Shown here: piece after piece, positions 34,785-47,400 of the stretch
How the letters are laid out: each line of letters opens with the position of its first letter
Numbering within the stretch: the first letter of the stretch is position 1
Origin: Tetmemena sp. SeJ-2015
Lineage: Eukaryota > Ciliophora > Spirotrichea > Sporadotrichida > Oxytrichidae
Direction: 5' to 3'
Assembly (NCBI GenBank): GCA_027382625.1
Contig: JAJKFJ010021549.1
Coordinates: forward strand, 17,448 to 81,447
DNA length: 64,000 nt
Program-made: the position numbers and the translations under genes
Notes under the pieces: model-generated
Told to the model about the DNA's origin: nothing
The model's database searches: none
What the model saw: the letters and a program-made list of their open reading frames with translations, nothing else

Positions 34785-37168
34785 TCATAGCATGCCATAC
34801 TTTTCCAATTCTGCATTTAGAATTCTTTCATGCTCAGAGCTTGCGTTTACAATTCTTTCTGATGCTTTTGCTCTTTCAATACCGAATATTTTCTCCAGTC
34901 TCTTTCTTTCATTTTCATCTCTTATTTATTTTAACTAGCTCTCCCTCTCTGCCTCTGCTCTTTGCTCTTCCTCAAGTATTAGGAGTAACTCAGTATTATG
35001 CTTTTACCTGAGCTGCTCAATATACTTATGACCCTCCAGTCTACTCGCTCTCTTTTTCATTGACTTATTTTTGTTTCGATTATGATTAATTCTGAATCCG
35101 ACTTCTTGCGTACCGCCTAAAGTATGTTGACTGTTAGCACCAGTACGAGTCATACCTTGGTGAGTGCTTGGAATCAACTATGGAGATGAAAAGCCGTTTT
35201 AAAATGAGTTGCCTGCATCAATGCTATGCTTCTTCTAAAAATTATATTACAAAATTTTACATAGGATAATAACTTCTGTTTCTTAACTAGTACTAAATAA
35301 GTGCTGGTTTTTAAATTGATTATTATTTATATTCCTCAAATTTTACTTTACTTTACTTTATTTACAAAATTCAAACTGCTTACAGCTGATTTGAGGCCTG
35401 TTGTTTTCATCTTTTCAAAGGTCTCCATCATCTTTTGCTTCTGAAGATCCGCCTGCTTTCTCATCTCTCCTCTTGCAATAAGTAATGCCTCCTTTTCTTA
35501 TTTGAGCTGCTGTGCTCTTACATCTTCGCTTATTATCTTTTCGAAAATCTTCTCTCTCTTGTACTATTAGATCTTTTGTATTCTCTCCACAGTTTCCTTT
35601 CTATCGTTTCTCTTTAAGTTTTCAAACTCTTTCCTCAACCTTAGTTGTTCATCTCTTTGCTATTATGAATTATAAAATTATAGCTTTAATTCAATCGTCC
35701 TAATATTCTTTTTAAGTGATTATTGAATACTGAGTCATTTATACTTTTGAGTCTAACTTTTGTCTCTTGTCCATGATGATATTCTTCCTTTACTCCTCAA
35801 TGGATATCATATTCTTAATTACATCCTCTCTGTACTTATTTTTCTCCATCTCCTGCTGATGTCTCAACTTTCTCTCTTGCTCTGCTTGCATATCCTGCTA
35901 TCTTTTTCTTTCCTCAGCAATTCTCTAATTCCTCAAGAACTCCTCCTTCCTCTGCTCCTCAAGCATTTAATTCTACAACTTTACCTATTCAATCTACTGA
36001 GCTTTCTCCCTCGCTAGCCTTTCATTCTCAAGTCGTTCCTCTTCTCTCCTTCTCTCGAACTGCAGTCTCTACTCTTCGGCCTGTCTTTCTTTCTCTGTAA
36101 ACTGCCTCCTCTAAAGCCTCAACAGCTCCTCCTCCTTTTATCTGACCTGCGATATCTTCCTCTCCTTATCCAGTCTTTTCTACTCAGATTCCATTTACTT
36201 AGCTCTCCTCTACTGCTCAAGGAATTCTCTTCTCTCCTAATCTCTTCGCTCCATTTCTATACGCTTTCTTTCCACCTCTTCTTACTGTTACTTCAGAATC
36301 AATTCAGTCTGCTGCTAAAACTCTAGTTGTTTGCGCTTGTTTTCTTCTTCTTTCATCTTCAGTTCCTTTTGCCTCAGCAACTCCATTTGTCTTTGCTATT
36401 CTGCAAGCTCCTACTCTTTCTTATATTACTCTGCCTGCTTCAGTCTCAATTCCTCTGCTTCTTGGAGAGCTATCTGCCTCTTTCGTTCTTCCTCTGCTGC
36501 TTTCTTGGCCTCTGCCTCTTTCTATTTGTAGAACAGCTCTTGCTGCCTCCTCTCTTCTCTTTCTCTTTCCTTGCGCTGCTTTTCATCATTCTTGTCTCTT
36601 ATTTCTTGCATTTTCTTCTCATACTCCATCATCTATTCTAACTCCTTCTGCTGCTTCAGCTTGATCTTCTCAAGTGCTCTCCTCTCTTGTTCAAGCATTG
36701 CACTATCCATCTTACTAGGAGAAGTAAAAGCCACAGCTGAGGAGAGTCGAGCGCCCTTGCCAGCTGAGAGTTAGTTATGGCCACTTCCCCCGCCACTCAG
36801 TTGCTTTGACATTTGGCTGTTAAGAGCAATATTACGCTCTGGGCTCCAGAGTCCTTGCGCCTCCTCCCTTATAATGTTGTTCCTTTCTTGATTGAGGATT
36901 TAGAGTTTCTCTTGGCGCCTTTGCTCAAAGTGTTCGTAACGCAGCTAAAGAATTTGCTGAGTAAGTTGGTTTGCCTCTACTCCCAAGGACTTCTTAAAGC
37001 GTTTGTGGGTTACGAACACTATTTCCTGTGGATCTATGCCCTGCCGTCGACATGCCTCCAAAGAACGAGGGGTATTTATCAACTAAGCATCCTTCGAACT
37101 CTCATCAAAGTTTTCCAATGATATGTAAAACTATAAGAAATAAAGGAGGATATTCGTTTCTAAAGAGC
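34785..37168 (-). CDS. long coiled-coil protein with CCDC177-like N-terminal motif
   Basis: Minus strand. The N-terminus contains TPRSLEACRRQGIDPQEIVF followed by EHFEQRRQEKLQILNQERNN, resembling the SP-S-C-G-P-E-L motif preceding long helices in CCDC177-type proteins. More than 400 residues of Arg/Glu/Gln/Lys heptad-like helix follow (QQELFYKQKEAEAKKAAEEE, LEFQQQTELILKQQQEEVER), then a Ser/Gly/Asn-rich segment (LIPSTHQGMTRTGANSQHTL) and a final helix ending LNAELEKYGML at TGA 34785-34787. A GT-AG intron of about 90 nt lies near 35295-35385. TAA/TAG-coded Gln is very frequent. Probably a cortical or axonemal cytoskeletal protein. The start (37168 or slightly inside) is uncertain because of a frame change near 37115. 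Confidence 0.65.
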
Positions 37169-37457
37169 ATGTAAATTAGAGAAGAGAGGAAAAAATGGAG
37201 ATTGCAGCATTTTCATTCATACCTTACCCATGATCTAGTTTTATTCTTATAAAATATTTTAGTTGATTTACAAGTTCTCCTCAAAATAAAATACAACAAG
37301 GAAAATACCATTATTTCATGAACTATCCAAATTATAAAAATGTTGTCAAAACCAAAGTTAGATAATTCAATTATGCGCTCAAATCCTTCAAATTCTCAAG
37401 ACCATTTCAAAAACACATGCAATTCTCAAAGTCAGCCAATCTCAAAACAAAAAACTC

Positions 37458-38002
37458 TCAGATACTTGGTCCGTATCCAAAAGCGTCATACAGAGGCTCG
37501 TTCAAGTCATAGTTGGCGAAGTTGAAGCCCTTGAAATCTTTTGCAAATGTGCCAAAGCTCTTGAGTTCTCTCAGTTTAAGCTTTATCTAGCTCTCCGTGA
37601 TGCCTGTAGTCAAGTACAAATAGTCAAACACCATCAGCTCCTCAATCTCTATTTCCTCCAAGTCATCACAAAATTGCCGCAAGAAAGAGTTTTGAGTGTT
37701 TGCTGCAGTTCTTGAGTAGTGTGAGGGGCCTTGAAGCACTTGAGGTTTGAAGAAGTGCTTTGGTTGATGAGAAAAGCAAGAAGTTGAGGCAAGGCTCGAT
37801 GTGGAGGACCTAAGAGAATCAAAAGGCCCTTCTGCTTGGTTGCATAGAGTCATGCGAGCTTGCTCATCTAGCAAAAGGAAAGCTTAGAGGATGCATTTGG
37901 GAAGATTAAGTTGCTTAAACCTCTCTGGGTTGAAGAAATGTTCGCAAAAGGAGACTCTATCTCATAGTCAGTGTGAATAGCTTGTTCAGCCTCGCCTTCC
38001 AT
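37458..38002 (-). CDS. unknown protein of about 180 residues
   Basis: ATG 38000-38002 gives MEGEAEQAIHTDYEIESPF. The frame then changes once or twice before DEQARMTLCNQAEGPFDSLR, SFLRQFCDDLEEIEIEELMV, KLRELKSFGTFAKDFKGFNF and the end DLNEPLYDAFGYGPSI at TGA 37458-37460. Acidic and soluble with aromatic residues in the C-terminus, it looks like a real folded or short-linear-motif protein. No family recognised. The downstream neighbour is the coiled-coil gene on the same strand. Confidence 0.5.
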
Positions 38003-38296
38003 TGTAAAATTATTTAAATATCCATATACCTATCTCTGCAGCGTGAAAAAGTCTTTAACAACTTTGAAGATAGGCTAGGGTTTGCTTCTATCAAAGGGCT
38101 TAGGCTTCGATCTGCTTCTAAAGGACTATAAGCAAGAAGAATAAATAAAATAGGAAAAGCTTAAAAGTTAGAGTGGCAAAGATTATATTTTGCCTAAACT
38201 CATTAATTAGAGGTAAAGATAATCTATTTAAAAAAGAGTTTAGGGCAAAAAATAAATATAAATATTTTTTCCTATCACCCTTTTCATAAAATCCCT

Positions 38297-39324
38297 TCAA
38301 TATTACTTGTTCCTCACAGCATCAAAGAGCTTGAGATACTCAGAGACCATTTAGTTAGTGATGATTTTATCCTCCAAGACCTTCTTAACTTTGAGTTTGT
38401 GCATGTCCTCTTGCACCTTGATGAATGAAGTGAACCAAGTCTCTCCAATAGCACGAAGTTCTGAGCATGGAGAGTTTAGGAGAGCCTTCCTCTTGAGTGC
38501 TGTCTCCATTTCTCTACGCAAAACTTCTCTGAAGACGCTCTCATCAGCTTTGACAAATTGAAAAGGCTGCATGTAGATGAGGTTCGTGCATGAGTTCATT
38601 AACTCTTGCTGTGAGGTTCTGACCAAGAGGTAATGGTCCAAGGAAATCTTGTTGAACCCTCCTTGAGCCTAGATCAAGTTCAGTCGCTCTCTTCTGAAGT
38701 ACTCCTCCAAGCACACACTAGTAAGTATAGATAATCATCCAATGATTAAAGAGCAGTATAAATTATAGCTGACACTCATTGACAATACGAAAGATGTTGA
38801 GGAAGAGACCATCTTCGTTCTTGAGAAGCGAGTTCTTGTAGTCTTCCTTTGAAACAAGGAAACTGGAGTAGTTGTCCGCTAGCTTTTGCAGAAGATGATG
38901 ATAGGAGCGCATAATTTTCTCAAGTTGCTGTGCAATGATGAAGTTGAAAGGTTTGAGGTAGAAAGGGGAGAGGGGGTGATCAACTCAGACTTGGAAGCTC
39001 CACGCTCCATTTGCTGACCACTGTAGTAGTGAGAAAGAAGTTGATCAAAGTAGCAGTCTTGAACTCTGAAGTTAGGGATTTTGAAAACTACATCCTTAAA
39101 ACTCTCACAAGCCTTCTCAAGGTCTTCCTCAGAAATCAAGTTCTTGATCTTGGATTAGTGAGAACTGTTTGAGTTTAGACTTGCTCGCAAATCCATCTGG
39201 CTTGTGAAATTCCCAAATCTGACTAGTCTAAATCATTGATATTGAAAAGTGTATTATACCTCTGGCTGCTAGCTAGCTGATTCTAGCTATGTTGGTTGTT
39301 GTTGTTGTTGCGTCTTTGACTCAT
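38297..39324 (-). CDS. unknown alpha-helical protein
   Basis: Minus strand from ATG 39322-39324, with an Asn run (MSQRRNNNNNQHSQNQL) and the phrase FNINDLDQSDLGISQARWIC. Structured blocks follow: LEKACESFKDVVFKIPNFRV, FNFIIAQQLEKIMRSYHHLL, LKNEDGLFLNIFRIVNECQV, a 50 bp intron or IES near 38719-38770, then CLEEYFRRERLNLIQAQGGF, FVKADESVFREVLRREMETA, and the end SEYLKLFDAVRNKQY at TGA 38297-38299. Mostly helical and about 300 residues. I do not recognise it. Confidence 0.5.
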
Positions 39325-39467
39325 CGAAACTCAAGTTAATGATTGATAAATATATCTTCAATTATTCTCAAGTCTAAATTTAAAATGATGGGATCTGAGG
39401 GAGAGTTCAAGCATAATAATTGATATAGAGATAATTTAATATTTATTCGGATATTATTTTGAGGGTA

Positions 39468-42400
39468 ATGAGTGAGAGAAATAAAGGGAATTCTCGTTCT
39501 AACTTCAACTAGGTAAACTAGTCCTACGACTTCTCAGGGATCTACCAGTCGCTGTCTGATATAAGATTCGGGCTATGGAACGTAGGAAGGAGAGAGGAGT
39601 TGTTCAAGAAAGAGATGAGCGAGACTCATGGGCACTACTTTAAGAAACTAATGGACTAAAAAAGACAGAGCTCCTTCGAGTAAGTAAGGCTGAGAGTTCA
39701 AGCAGTTGAGTAAGGTAAAGAAGACCCTAAGAATAAGCTTCTTAATAAAGAGCAGAAAGCTCCTCGAAAGTAGATTTTCTCAATCTTTGGAGACAAAGAT
39801 AAGTCAAGGATAGTCGAGGAAGAGGATGAGTAGGAATAGAAAAAGACTCTGGAGTAGAAGATGCGGAAGTATGTTCCTCCTAAAAAGGAGGAAATTGTAG
39901 TGGATAAAGAAAAGGACAGAGTTCTCTCTCTAGTGTCTTCTTCTATCGCTCAAAAACTAATTGACACTGCTTAAAATCACCAAGTTGTTCAGAACAAGCA
40001 AATTGAAAAACTCAAGAATATCTAAAACAAGAAACTCATTACTCTTCTGGTTCAGAAATTCAAGAATGAAGTGCAATCTACATTTACCGATGAGAATAAA
40101 ATTTATACGCCTCAGACTTATACAGATCCTTCAAAATTGTCTATTACAGACGATGAATGGGTGAAACTCGTTCTCAATACTGATCTCAATTACATGAGCT
40201 ACTAATGCTTTAAGCTTTTGCTTTCAAATGATAAAGTAATGATTCCTATAGCTAGAGAGATCTAGGCAGTTCACGGCTTTGGAAAAATAGACAGATAAGA
40301 GTTAGAGGATGTTATAATATAGAGCGACAAAGATCTTTTTGTTTAGTTCAGAGACCACTCTATAACTTTTGACTAGCTGAAGGCGAGAATAGCAGAGAGA
40401 CAAGGCCTTGCTAACTACACAGTCTATGATGATATAAAGAAGGATCTTCACCCCTCAATCACTGAAAATATCGAAGGGTACGACACGACTATGAAGCTCT
40501 TGTTCAAGGGCAAAAGCAAGATTGAGGTGAGTGATTTGCTGAGGCCCTTCGCTGACTGGGAGATCAATCCAAGATGCTTGAAGTCTATCTAATATGTCCA
40601 CAAGAAAGGTCTAAAGCCTATAACTGTTGCAAAAGGTTAAATTCCTTTTAGTTCTCCGGAAAAGAGAATCCAGTAGAAAGAAGATGCAACAGATTCAACA
40701 TAAATTGTTAAAGAGGATGCTTTAAAATAAGAAAGTGAAAATAAAGCAGAACCGAAGATAAAAGATTCTCAGAATGCTTAAAATGAAGAGGAAATAATAA
40801 GGCAAATTATACCTAGAAGGATTATAAATGTGGCTAAGAGTTTGGATTAGAGTAAACTTACTCGAGGCTAAAAGCAATAGCTCTAATATCAAAAGTTGCA
40901 CAGAGACTATTAGAAGGATATAGCTAAGGAGACTGCTTTTTATTCTAGCAAAGCTAATGACCCTGATCCTAAAAATTAGGGTCAAGATAAATTGCATTAA
41001 ATTTGAATAACTTAGATCATTAAAGTTCAACACCCATATAATTTCATATCTAGAACTGATTATAGTTTCCATTAAGATTAGGCGAATCAAAGACTCGATG
41101 TTAAAGCAAAGAGAAATCTAGAATAGAAAAAAATAGTATCCACTAAGATAAAAGATGAAGGGCCTGCAAAGAAACTAAGCAAGTGTATTAAACTAATTCA
41201 ATATTTTATAAAGGAGAGGATGGCTCTACTTATTAGAGAATAATAAGCTTAGGAGTTTGAGCAGAGAAGAAAGAGCCTACTATTCATCAAGTAGCTGGAA
41301 CATGGAGGGGTCAGCATGCATTTAGACTAGAGTCACAAAAGAATGTTAGACATCAATGACGATATTGATCGAGCAATATAGCTTGATTTAATGAGCAGCG
41401 ATGAAGAGAGAGAATACATCACAGCAGAGAAGCAAAAGAAAAAGTTAAAAAATGTTAACCGCATTTGCAGAGAGAAGGATGAGGAAGAACCTGGGGCAAG
41501 CGAGAGACATCTTGATAGACTGATTCTCACAGAATAGGAAAAGAAACTTAAGCAACTCAGGCAATTAAAGTCAAGCTTCGCTTTAGCGAAGCAAGTCAAT
41601 GTTTAGTACGCACCTATTTCACAATAGCAATCCAAAAGAAAGTAGAATTCTTTATAAAATTTTAAGCATTTAGAGGAGAGAGTGACCACAAACTTAGAAG
41701 GTCAGAGCACAGACATGCAGACTCCAGGTAGCTATGATGTGTTGAATCCCTACGATAATCAGAAGCTTCTTAAATCAGTCAACGAATTCTCATTAAACCA
41801 ATCTAGAAACACTAAGCTGCTTTCCCAAACTATGAAAGATTTTAATCCACTTCAAAATTAGCTCATTTCCACTCAGTCCACAAACTAAACTGCTGGGAAT
41901 GATGACCTCTAGAATATGATATTCAGGTTAAAGAACCAGATAAATTAGAAATCCTAAAGAGATAAATCAGGGTTAGGAAGTCTTACTAGCAGCTAGGAGA
42001 AGTTTAAACTAAGTAAAATGTCTGCTTCATTTTAAGATTTCGTAAATCAGATTTTTTATTTAGTTATATCTTTGAATCACTACGGCATACCATTCAGTAA
42101 AGAAAATGAGCAATTGCATCAGAGAGAAGTATCTGAGTGGGGTATTTCTAATCACATCAACCTAACTAAGATATCAGAGCCAAAGTACTCTTTCCATCAA
42201 GTTTCTTAAGCGGAAAACTAATACAAGGAAATATCTTCTCTCAGGAATTCTCAAGACCATTATTCATCTTTTTAGAATAAACAAATAGCAAGGAATTTAT
42301 TATCCTTTATATTTTGAATACGAGAAATGAGATTCTAATATCAAAAGTAAAGGAAGAAGATAGGCTTTAAAACGGAAGGTAAAGTTTGTCTGATTACAAG

Positions 42401-42523
42401 ACTAGTGCCATGCTTCATAGGATGAGTATGAATGGGAATATAAGAGCAGGACTCCGCTCCTCTCAAGTATCTGCTAGAAGGACTTTCAGTGAATAGAGAA
42501 GCAGGAAAGCTACAGGATTATGA
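39468..42523 (+). CDS. large charged protein of unknown function
   Basis: About 1,000 codons in nearly one frame. Starts MSERNKGNSRSNFNQVNQSY, with an N-terminal part containing FGLWNVGRREELFKKEMSET, basic/acidic linkers (IVEEEDEQEQKKTLEQKMRK), an ordered middle (FTDENKIYTPQTYTDPSKLS, DDEWVKLVLNTDLNYMSYQC, TMKLLFKGKSKIEVSDLLRP), then long disordered sequence ending TFSEQRSRKATGL at TGA 42521-42523. A 36 bp in-frame IES with pointer TTAG (40976/41012) carries the only internal TGA until about 42310, where a second frame change occurs. Family not recognised. Lys/Glu-rich makeup suggests a cytoskeletal or nuclear scaffold. Confidence 0.6.
40976..41015 (+). other. IES, 36 bp unit, pointer TTAG, in-frame with a TGA
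   Basis: TTAG at 40976-40979 and 41012-41015. The unit is a multiple of three but includes a TGA. Excision joins DPDPKNQ to IIKVQHPYNFISRTDY. Confidence 0.8.
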
Positions 42524-42972
42524 AAGTTGTTTAAATTATTTCATCATTAAAGATCTTTTTATTTCTCTATCTTAAAAGAGGTCAACTGGCTATGTAGTTG
42601 TTGCATCTTTTAATATATTAAAGTATTTTCACAATATGCTAACTTCGTTATGAAATCTTCTGAAGATTAAGATAGTAGCCGAATTCCTTGATATTTAATT
42701 GACAATAAGTAGGACAAATTATATTTATAAAGTACAATTATAATATAATTTATGTTCATTATTTCTCTAATCCTATTTTAAATAGCGAAATTCTGACTAA
42801 ATATAAATTATAGTAAAGTATTATAATTTATCTTGAGGTCATCTCTATGATTTTAATTATTTTTACATATCATTATCTCTCTTCAAAAGTTAATTTTTTC
42901 AAATGATTTTTGAATAATAATTAATAAACTTTCTTACCTTCTAAAATCCCTTTAAGAAAATACACCTTATCT
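42524..42972. other. AT-rich intergenic region
   Basis: About 450 bp with long A/T runs between a gene end and the MAP kinase start. No gene, repeat array or RNA element seen. It presumably contains the MAP kinase promoter. Confidence 0.5.
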
Positions 42973-44441
42973 ATGCTTTACAAAAAATTTGGACTGAAAC
43001 CACTCTCTAATGCCCAAGAGTACAGAATATCTCAAGACATGGGAGGAGAGGACAGACTCTTCATCGACAATAAGTACAAAGTCATTAAACAAAGTAAGTT
43101 TTCAATAAAATATCTTAATCTCTTACAATAGTCGGTTATGGAGCAACCTCCACTGTCTATAAAGCTGAAAGCTCCACTGAAGATAAGAAGGGCTTTGTAG
43201 CTATCAAGAAAATTAATCGCCTTTTTGAACACACGGCCTTCGCAAACAGAGCCATGAGAGAGCTCAGGATACTGAGAGCACTAGGTCCTCATGATAATGT
43301 AAGTTAACAGAATCAATTTATTCCCTTGGGGGACCATAATCTCACTACATTTTTAGATCATTTCTATTCGCGATATTCAGAAGCCTATGAATCTCAAATA
43401 CTTTAACGAGCTGCACGTAGTTACAGACTACTTTGAATCTGACTTGCATGATGTCATCCGTTAAAACAGGCATATATCAAGAGCTCATAAGCAAAACTTT
43501 CTCTATCAAATCTTGAGAGGGCTCAAGTACATCCATTCGGCTGGAGTCATTCACAGACAATTTTATAAATGATTGCCTAAAATATTTTTACCAGAGATAT
43601 CAAGCCTCAGAATATTCTTGTGAACAAGAACTTTGATGTCAAAATTTGCGACTTTGGGCTGGCTACAATAAAGAACAAAGAGATTAACAAAAACTATGAG
43701 CTCACGGGCTATGTAGTTACTCGCTGGTTCAGAGCACCTGAGCTTCTGCTGAAGTATCAGTCCTAAACCTACAGTGCTAAAATTGATATGTGGTCAGTGG
43801 GCTGTATACTCGCAGAGCTCTATCTCGGAGAAGTCCTCTTCGGTAAAAAGCAAAGCTACAACTAGCTGAAGAAGTTAGTAAAGCTACTGGGACTACCACC
43901 TAAACATCTCATGGACTAGATTACAGATCTTAATCTTAAGGAAGCTTTAAAAACTCTCTCATAAAGGGAGGAGCGTATAGACTTCTAAGAGCTTATCCCA
44001 GACATAGAACCTGATGCTTTGGATTTACTTCAAAGGCTACTAGAGTATGATCCTGAGTGCAGACTCACAGCAGAACAGGCCCTAAGTCATAAGTTCTTTG
44101 CAGAGCTTCACGAACCTAATGACGAACCAATTTCGCCTCCTCTTTCGTTCTTCGATTTCTAATTCGAGGAATATACCCTGAGCAAAGATATCTTAAGAGA
44201 ACTGATTCTTGATGAAATCACTCTCTATCAAAGTACAGAGGCAAGAATTTATTATGAAAAATGTTCAAAAGCCTATCCAGAAGGAGTTCTTGAACTACTC
44301 TATTAGAGGAGAGAGTCAACATGCTGCTATAAAGAGAGTGAGGATTCAGACTTAGATGAACTTTCAGATCTAGATACTTAATCTTCTTCGGTGACATCAT
44401 CTCCAGAGCAAAATAAGCTTCCCAGTGTCTAGTAAAATTGA
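42973..44441 (+). CDS. MAP kinase, TGY activation loop
   Basis: Complete protein kinase: glycine loop [12 protein letters not shown] (split by intron 43094-43131), [10 protein letters not shown] with the ATP-binding Lys, [12 protein letters not shown], catalytic [20 protein letters not shown], the dual-phosphorylation motif TGY within [20 protein letters not shown], and [12 protein letters not shown]. The TxY motif plus the ATRW-type sequence marks a MAPK (TGY as in p38). CMGC insert and C-lobe are intact, with an acidic tail. A second intron is 43299-43356 (58 nt). The catalytic HRD codon is interrupted by a 38 bp IES (pointer CAGA, 43554/43592), so the genomic copy cannot encode an active kinase. 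The stop is TGA 44439-44441. Confidence 0.95.
43094..43131 (+). other. GT-AG intron, 38 nt
   Basis: GTAAGT...ACAATAG within the kinase glycine loop. Splicing gives KVIKQIGYGATS. Confidence 0.85.
43299..43356 (+). other. GT-AG intron, 58 nt
   Basis: GTAAGT...TTTTTAG between GPHDN and [10 protein letters not shown] in the MAP kinase. Confidence 0.85.
43554..43595 (+). other. IES in the MAPK catalytic loop, 38 bp unit, pointer CAGA
   Basis: CAGA at 43554-43557 and 43592-43595. The 38 bp unit splits the HRD motif between Arg and Asp, is not GT-AG, contains a TGA and shifts the frame. Removing it restores [14 protein letters not shown] exactly. This is the clearest IES in the window because the expected protein is unambiguous. 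Confidence 0.95.
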
Positions 44442-47400
44442 AACCTTAATCTTGAAGAGATTTATATATATCATATACTATAACCATAATCATCTATTTA
44501 TTTTGTAGCCTAATTTAGCTTTCAATCTCAAACTTTAAAGAGAGAGAATACAAAACTTCATGCTTCTCACAATTTAAATAAAGAAGAGACTCATCTACAA
44601 AATAGATATAGCTTCTCTTTCTAAAATGACACAACTTGTCCTGCTCACAAGTAATTGTCTGGTATATTTATTAGCCTATTAAACCTTTCCTCGTTAAATT
44701 TCTCTTCTAGGAGCTTCTTTACATCAGTTTCTATAACTGCAAAATCTACTCCTGGGTGGTAGTAGTGCTTGACTTCTCCATATCTGTTGCATAAAAACTA
44801 AAACAGCTTTGAGAAACAAATGATTAGTCCTACCTTAGAGTTATTTTCCTTTATCCTGTTAGCTTTACTGTATTTTCTGACGAATAGTCTTGAGTTACGC
44901 TTCAAAAATTTGTACAAAACGTGCATCTCAGTTCCATTCACATCGAGCTAACATAAGAAGAGTGAGTTATGGTAACAATGAAGTTAATCTTACCTTTTCA
45001 ATAAAGCGCCAATAGGGTTACTGAACTGCGGGATTATATAAATTGATGGCTTTGAGGCTAGTTAAGATATCTCTGTTCCTAATTGGGTTCCCACTTTCAA
45101 CATCGCTAGGGAAAGTAAGATAAACGCTGAACCCACGCTCACCATATTTATCAGTCATCATCTTCAGTTTTTAAACATGCTCGTTTTGCTCAAGTTTTTA
45201 CTTATCTTCTGCGCTTGTGTTCATTACCAAAATAACCTAAGCAGATGAAATGTTAGACTCATTAAGAGGTCGCAAGTCTTTGAAATTTTAAGTATTCTGA
45301 GGAGCATCTTCGAACATACCTTATCTCGATCAAGTTCTCCAATGGTTCTCTGTGTTTCACAATCAATAAGCTTAACTTTAATTTGCTTGAGAGACCAGAA
45401 AGGGTTATCTACGTGGTCTCTGCCACCTCTCATTAAATCGAGTGTTGCTCCCATTTAAATTTTTATAATTTTAACTAATGGTTATTAAATTAATTCTAAT
45501 TAACTTCACAGTATATATTTACAGAAATGAAATTCCTTTCTTCTCTCTTCATAATCAATTCTTATTTATTCTCTATCCCAAATTTTCTTCTCATTTTTGA
45601 TTCAGCTATCCTATTCCTGATCTGCTGCTGCTCCCTCATTCAAATTGTTGAGATTGAAATCATTCTGGATCGCATGTTGTACAATTTTAAGTGATTGGAA
45701 GTATTTTTCAATGCATTCATCAACCATGAATTATTATTCCTTGGTCAGCCCTCTCTTACTCATCGTCATATCTGCTTACTATTGATTTGCTTTGCGCTTG
45801 AAGACATGCTAGAAACACATCTCACCCATAGTATGTAAATTGAAGGTTAACAAAGTTCTATCCAAATTCTTAAAGAATGGACTCTCATTTCCTCCCCCTT
45901 GCATTTTAAATTAACTTCACTTAGTAATTAAATTATAAAGAAATCAAAGAAGCGAAACCACTTCCTAAAACCAAACTAATTCATATTTTAAAATCAATCA
46001 AACTGTTCAATTAAAACTCAGGATTGAGTCTGACACATCTGACTTTTTGGAGATGTGGAATTTATCGGGCTGCCAAATCTTTCTCTTACTCATGTCCTTA
46101 AGCATATTTAGGGTAGAGCTGAAGTTGTCCTCTTTGAAAACTTTGAGCACTGAAGGAGACAAGAAGTTACTGTGGTCGTGCTCAAATTATTCTCTTTAAG
46201 TTTCCATTAGAGATTAGATCCTATAAAAAATATTGTGTCATAAAAGCTATATCTTCCTTACTCTGGTATGTCCTTAACTCCAATCCGAATAAGGTCTAGA
46301 TAGTAATCCACAGCTAACTTTATTTCCTCTTCTTTTCTTCTTATTGTGCTCATTCTATAATTAGGAGTTAAACAAATATATCAAAATTACTCATCTTCTC
46401 TTTCAGGCTTTGTTTGCTTATACCATTTCTGATCCTCACTCTCACATTAACTCACTATACGATTCAAGGTTTGAAATTGAGCCTCAGTATAGCTGGAGAA
46501 GTTAGGTAACTGCTCACTTTGCGCTTTGTCAGCATTCTGCAGGTTAGTTAAGTAATCAATACTTTTTTTTAAAAAATTAAATAAAATAATCACCATCTCT
46601 TCTTTAATCAACCTGCTTCCTTTCCTACTAGCTGTATTTTAAAGTCTGCTCTTCATTCCTCCAAAATCTCTTCCAGCATTAGATTTCATATAATCACTGT
46701 AGCCCAATAAAGAGGAATTGTTAAGAAGCTTTCTCGTTTGATTTAATTATCCTTGAGGAGTTATTAGACTCGCCCTAGTTGATGCGTATCCTATCGCTGA
46801 ACCAGCAGCTGTTTAAATATTTCTTCTCTTAATGTTCAAAGTACTTTATAAAGGCTATTCCTATTTCATAAAGCTGTGATCAATTGATTGTCGAGTACTT
46901 CTGGCAAATTTAGCATTTTGAATTGGAAAATTAGAAATCTTAGAAGCATTCAGAGGAACTAGTAGATTTTACTTAGGCGATAGATTTTCATCATACTATA
47001 GCTCCTTGGAGAGGTCATATAGCCTTGATTTGATTTTCAAACTTTTCCTCAATTATTCTGGAGGAGCTATGTTGATAGACGTTTTAAGTGATTGAGGGTT
47101 GGTTTATGAGAGAATGACAGGTCTTTAAACAGTCCAAGGCCTATGATCGACGGTTGGCTGGTTCTTAGCTTTATCTATGTTTTGCTATATGAATAAAGAA
47201 AGATAATATATTTTATTAGAAGTCTTTGTTGGGAATTTCTACTAGCTCCATTTAGAATTCTTAAGTGTTCAGTTTAGTATCTTTAGGACTGAGTAGAGTA
47301 ACTCCTATTTAAGATTTACGGTCTGATTTATTACTCTCTCTACCTGGGGATAATGATCTTATTGAGAGTCTTGGAGATTATTTCAAAATTTCTTGTTGTT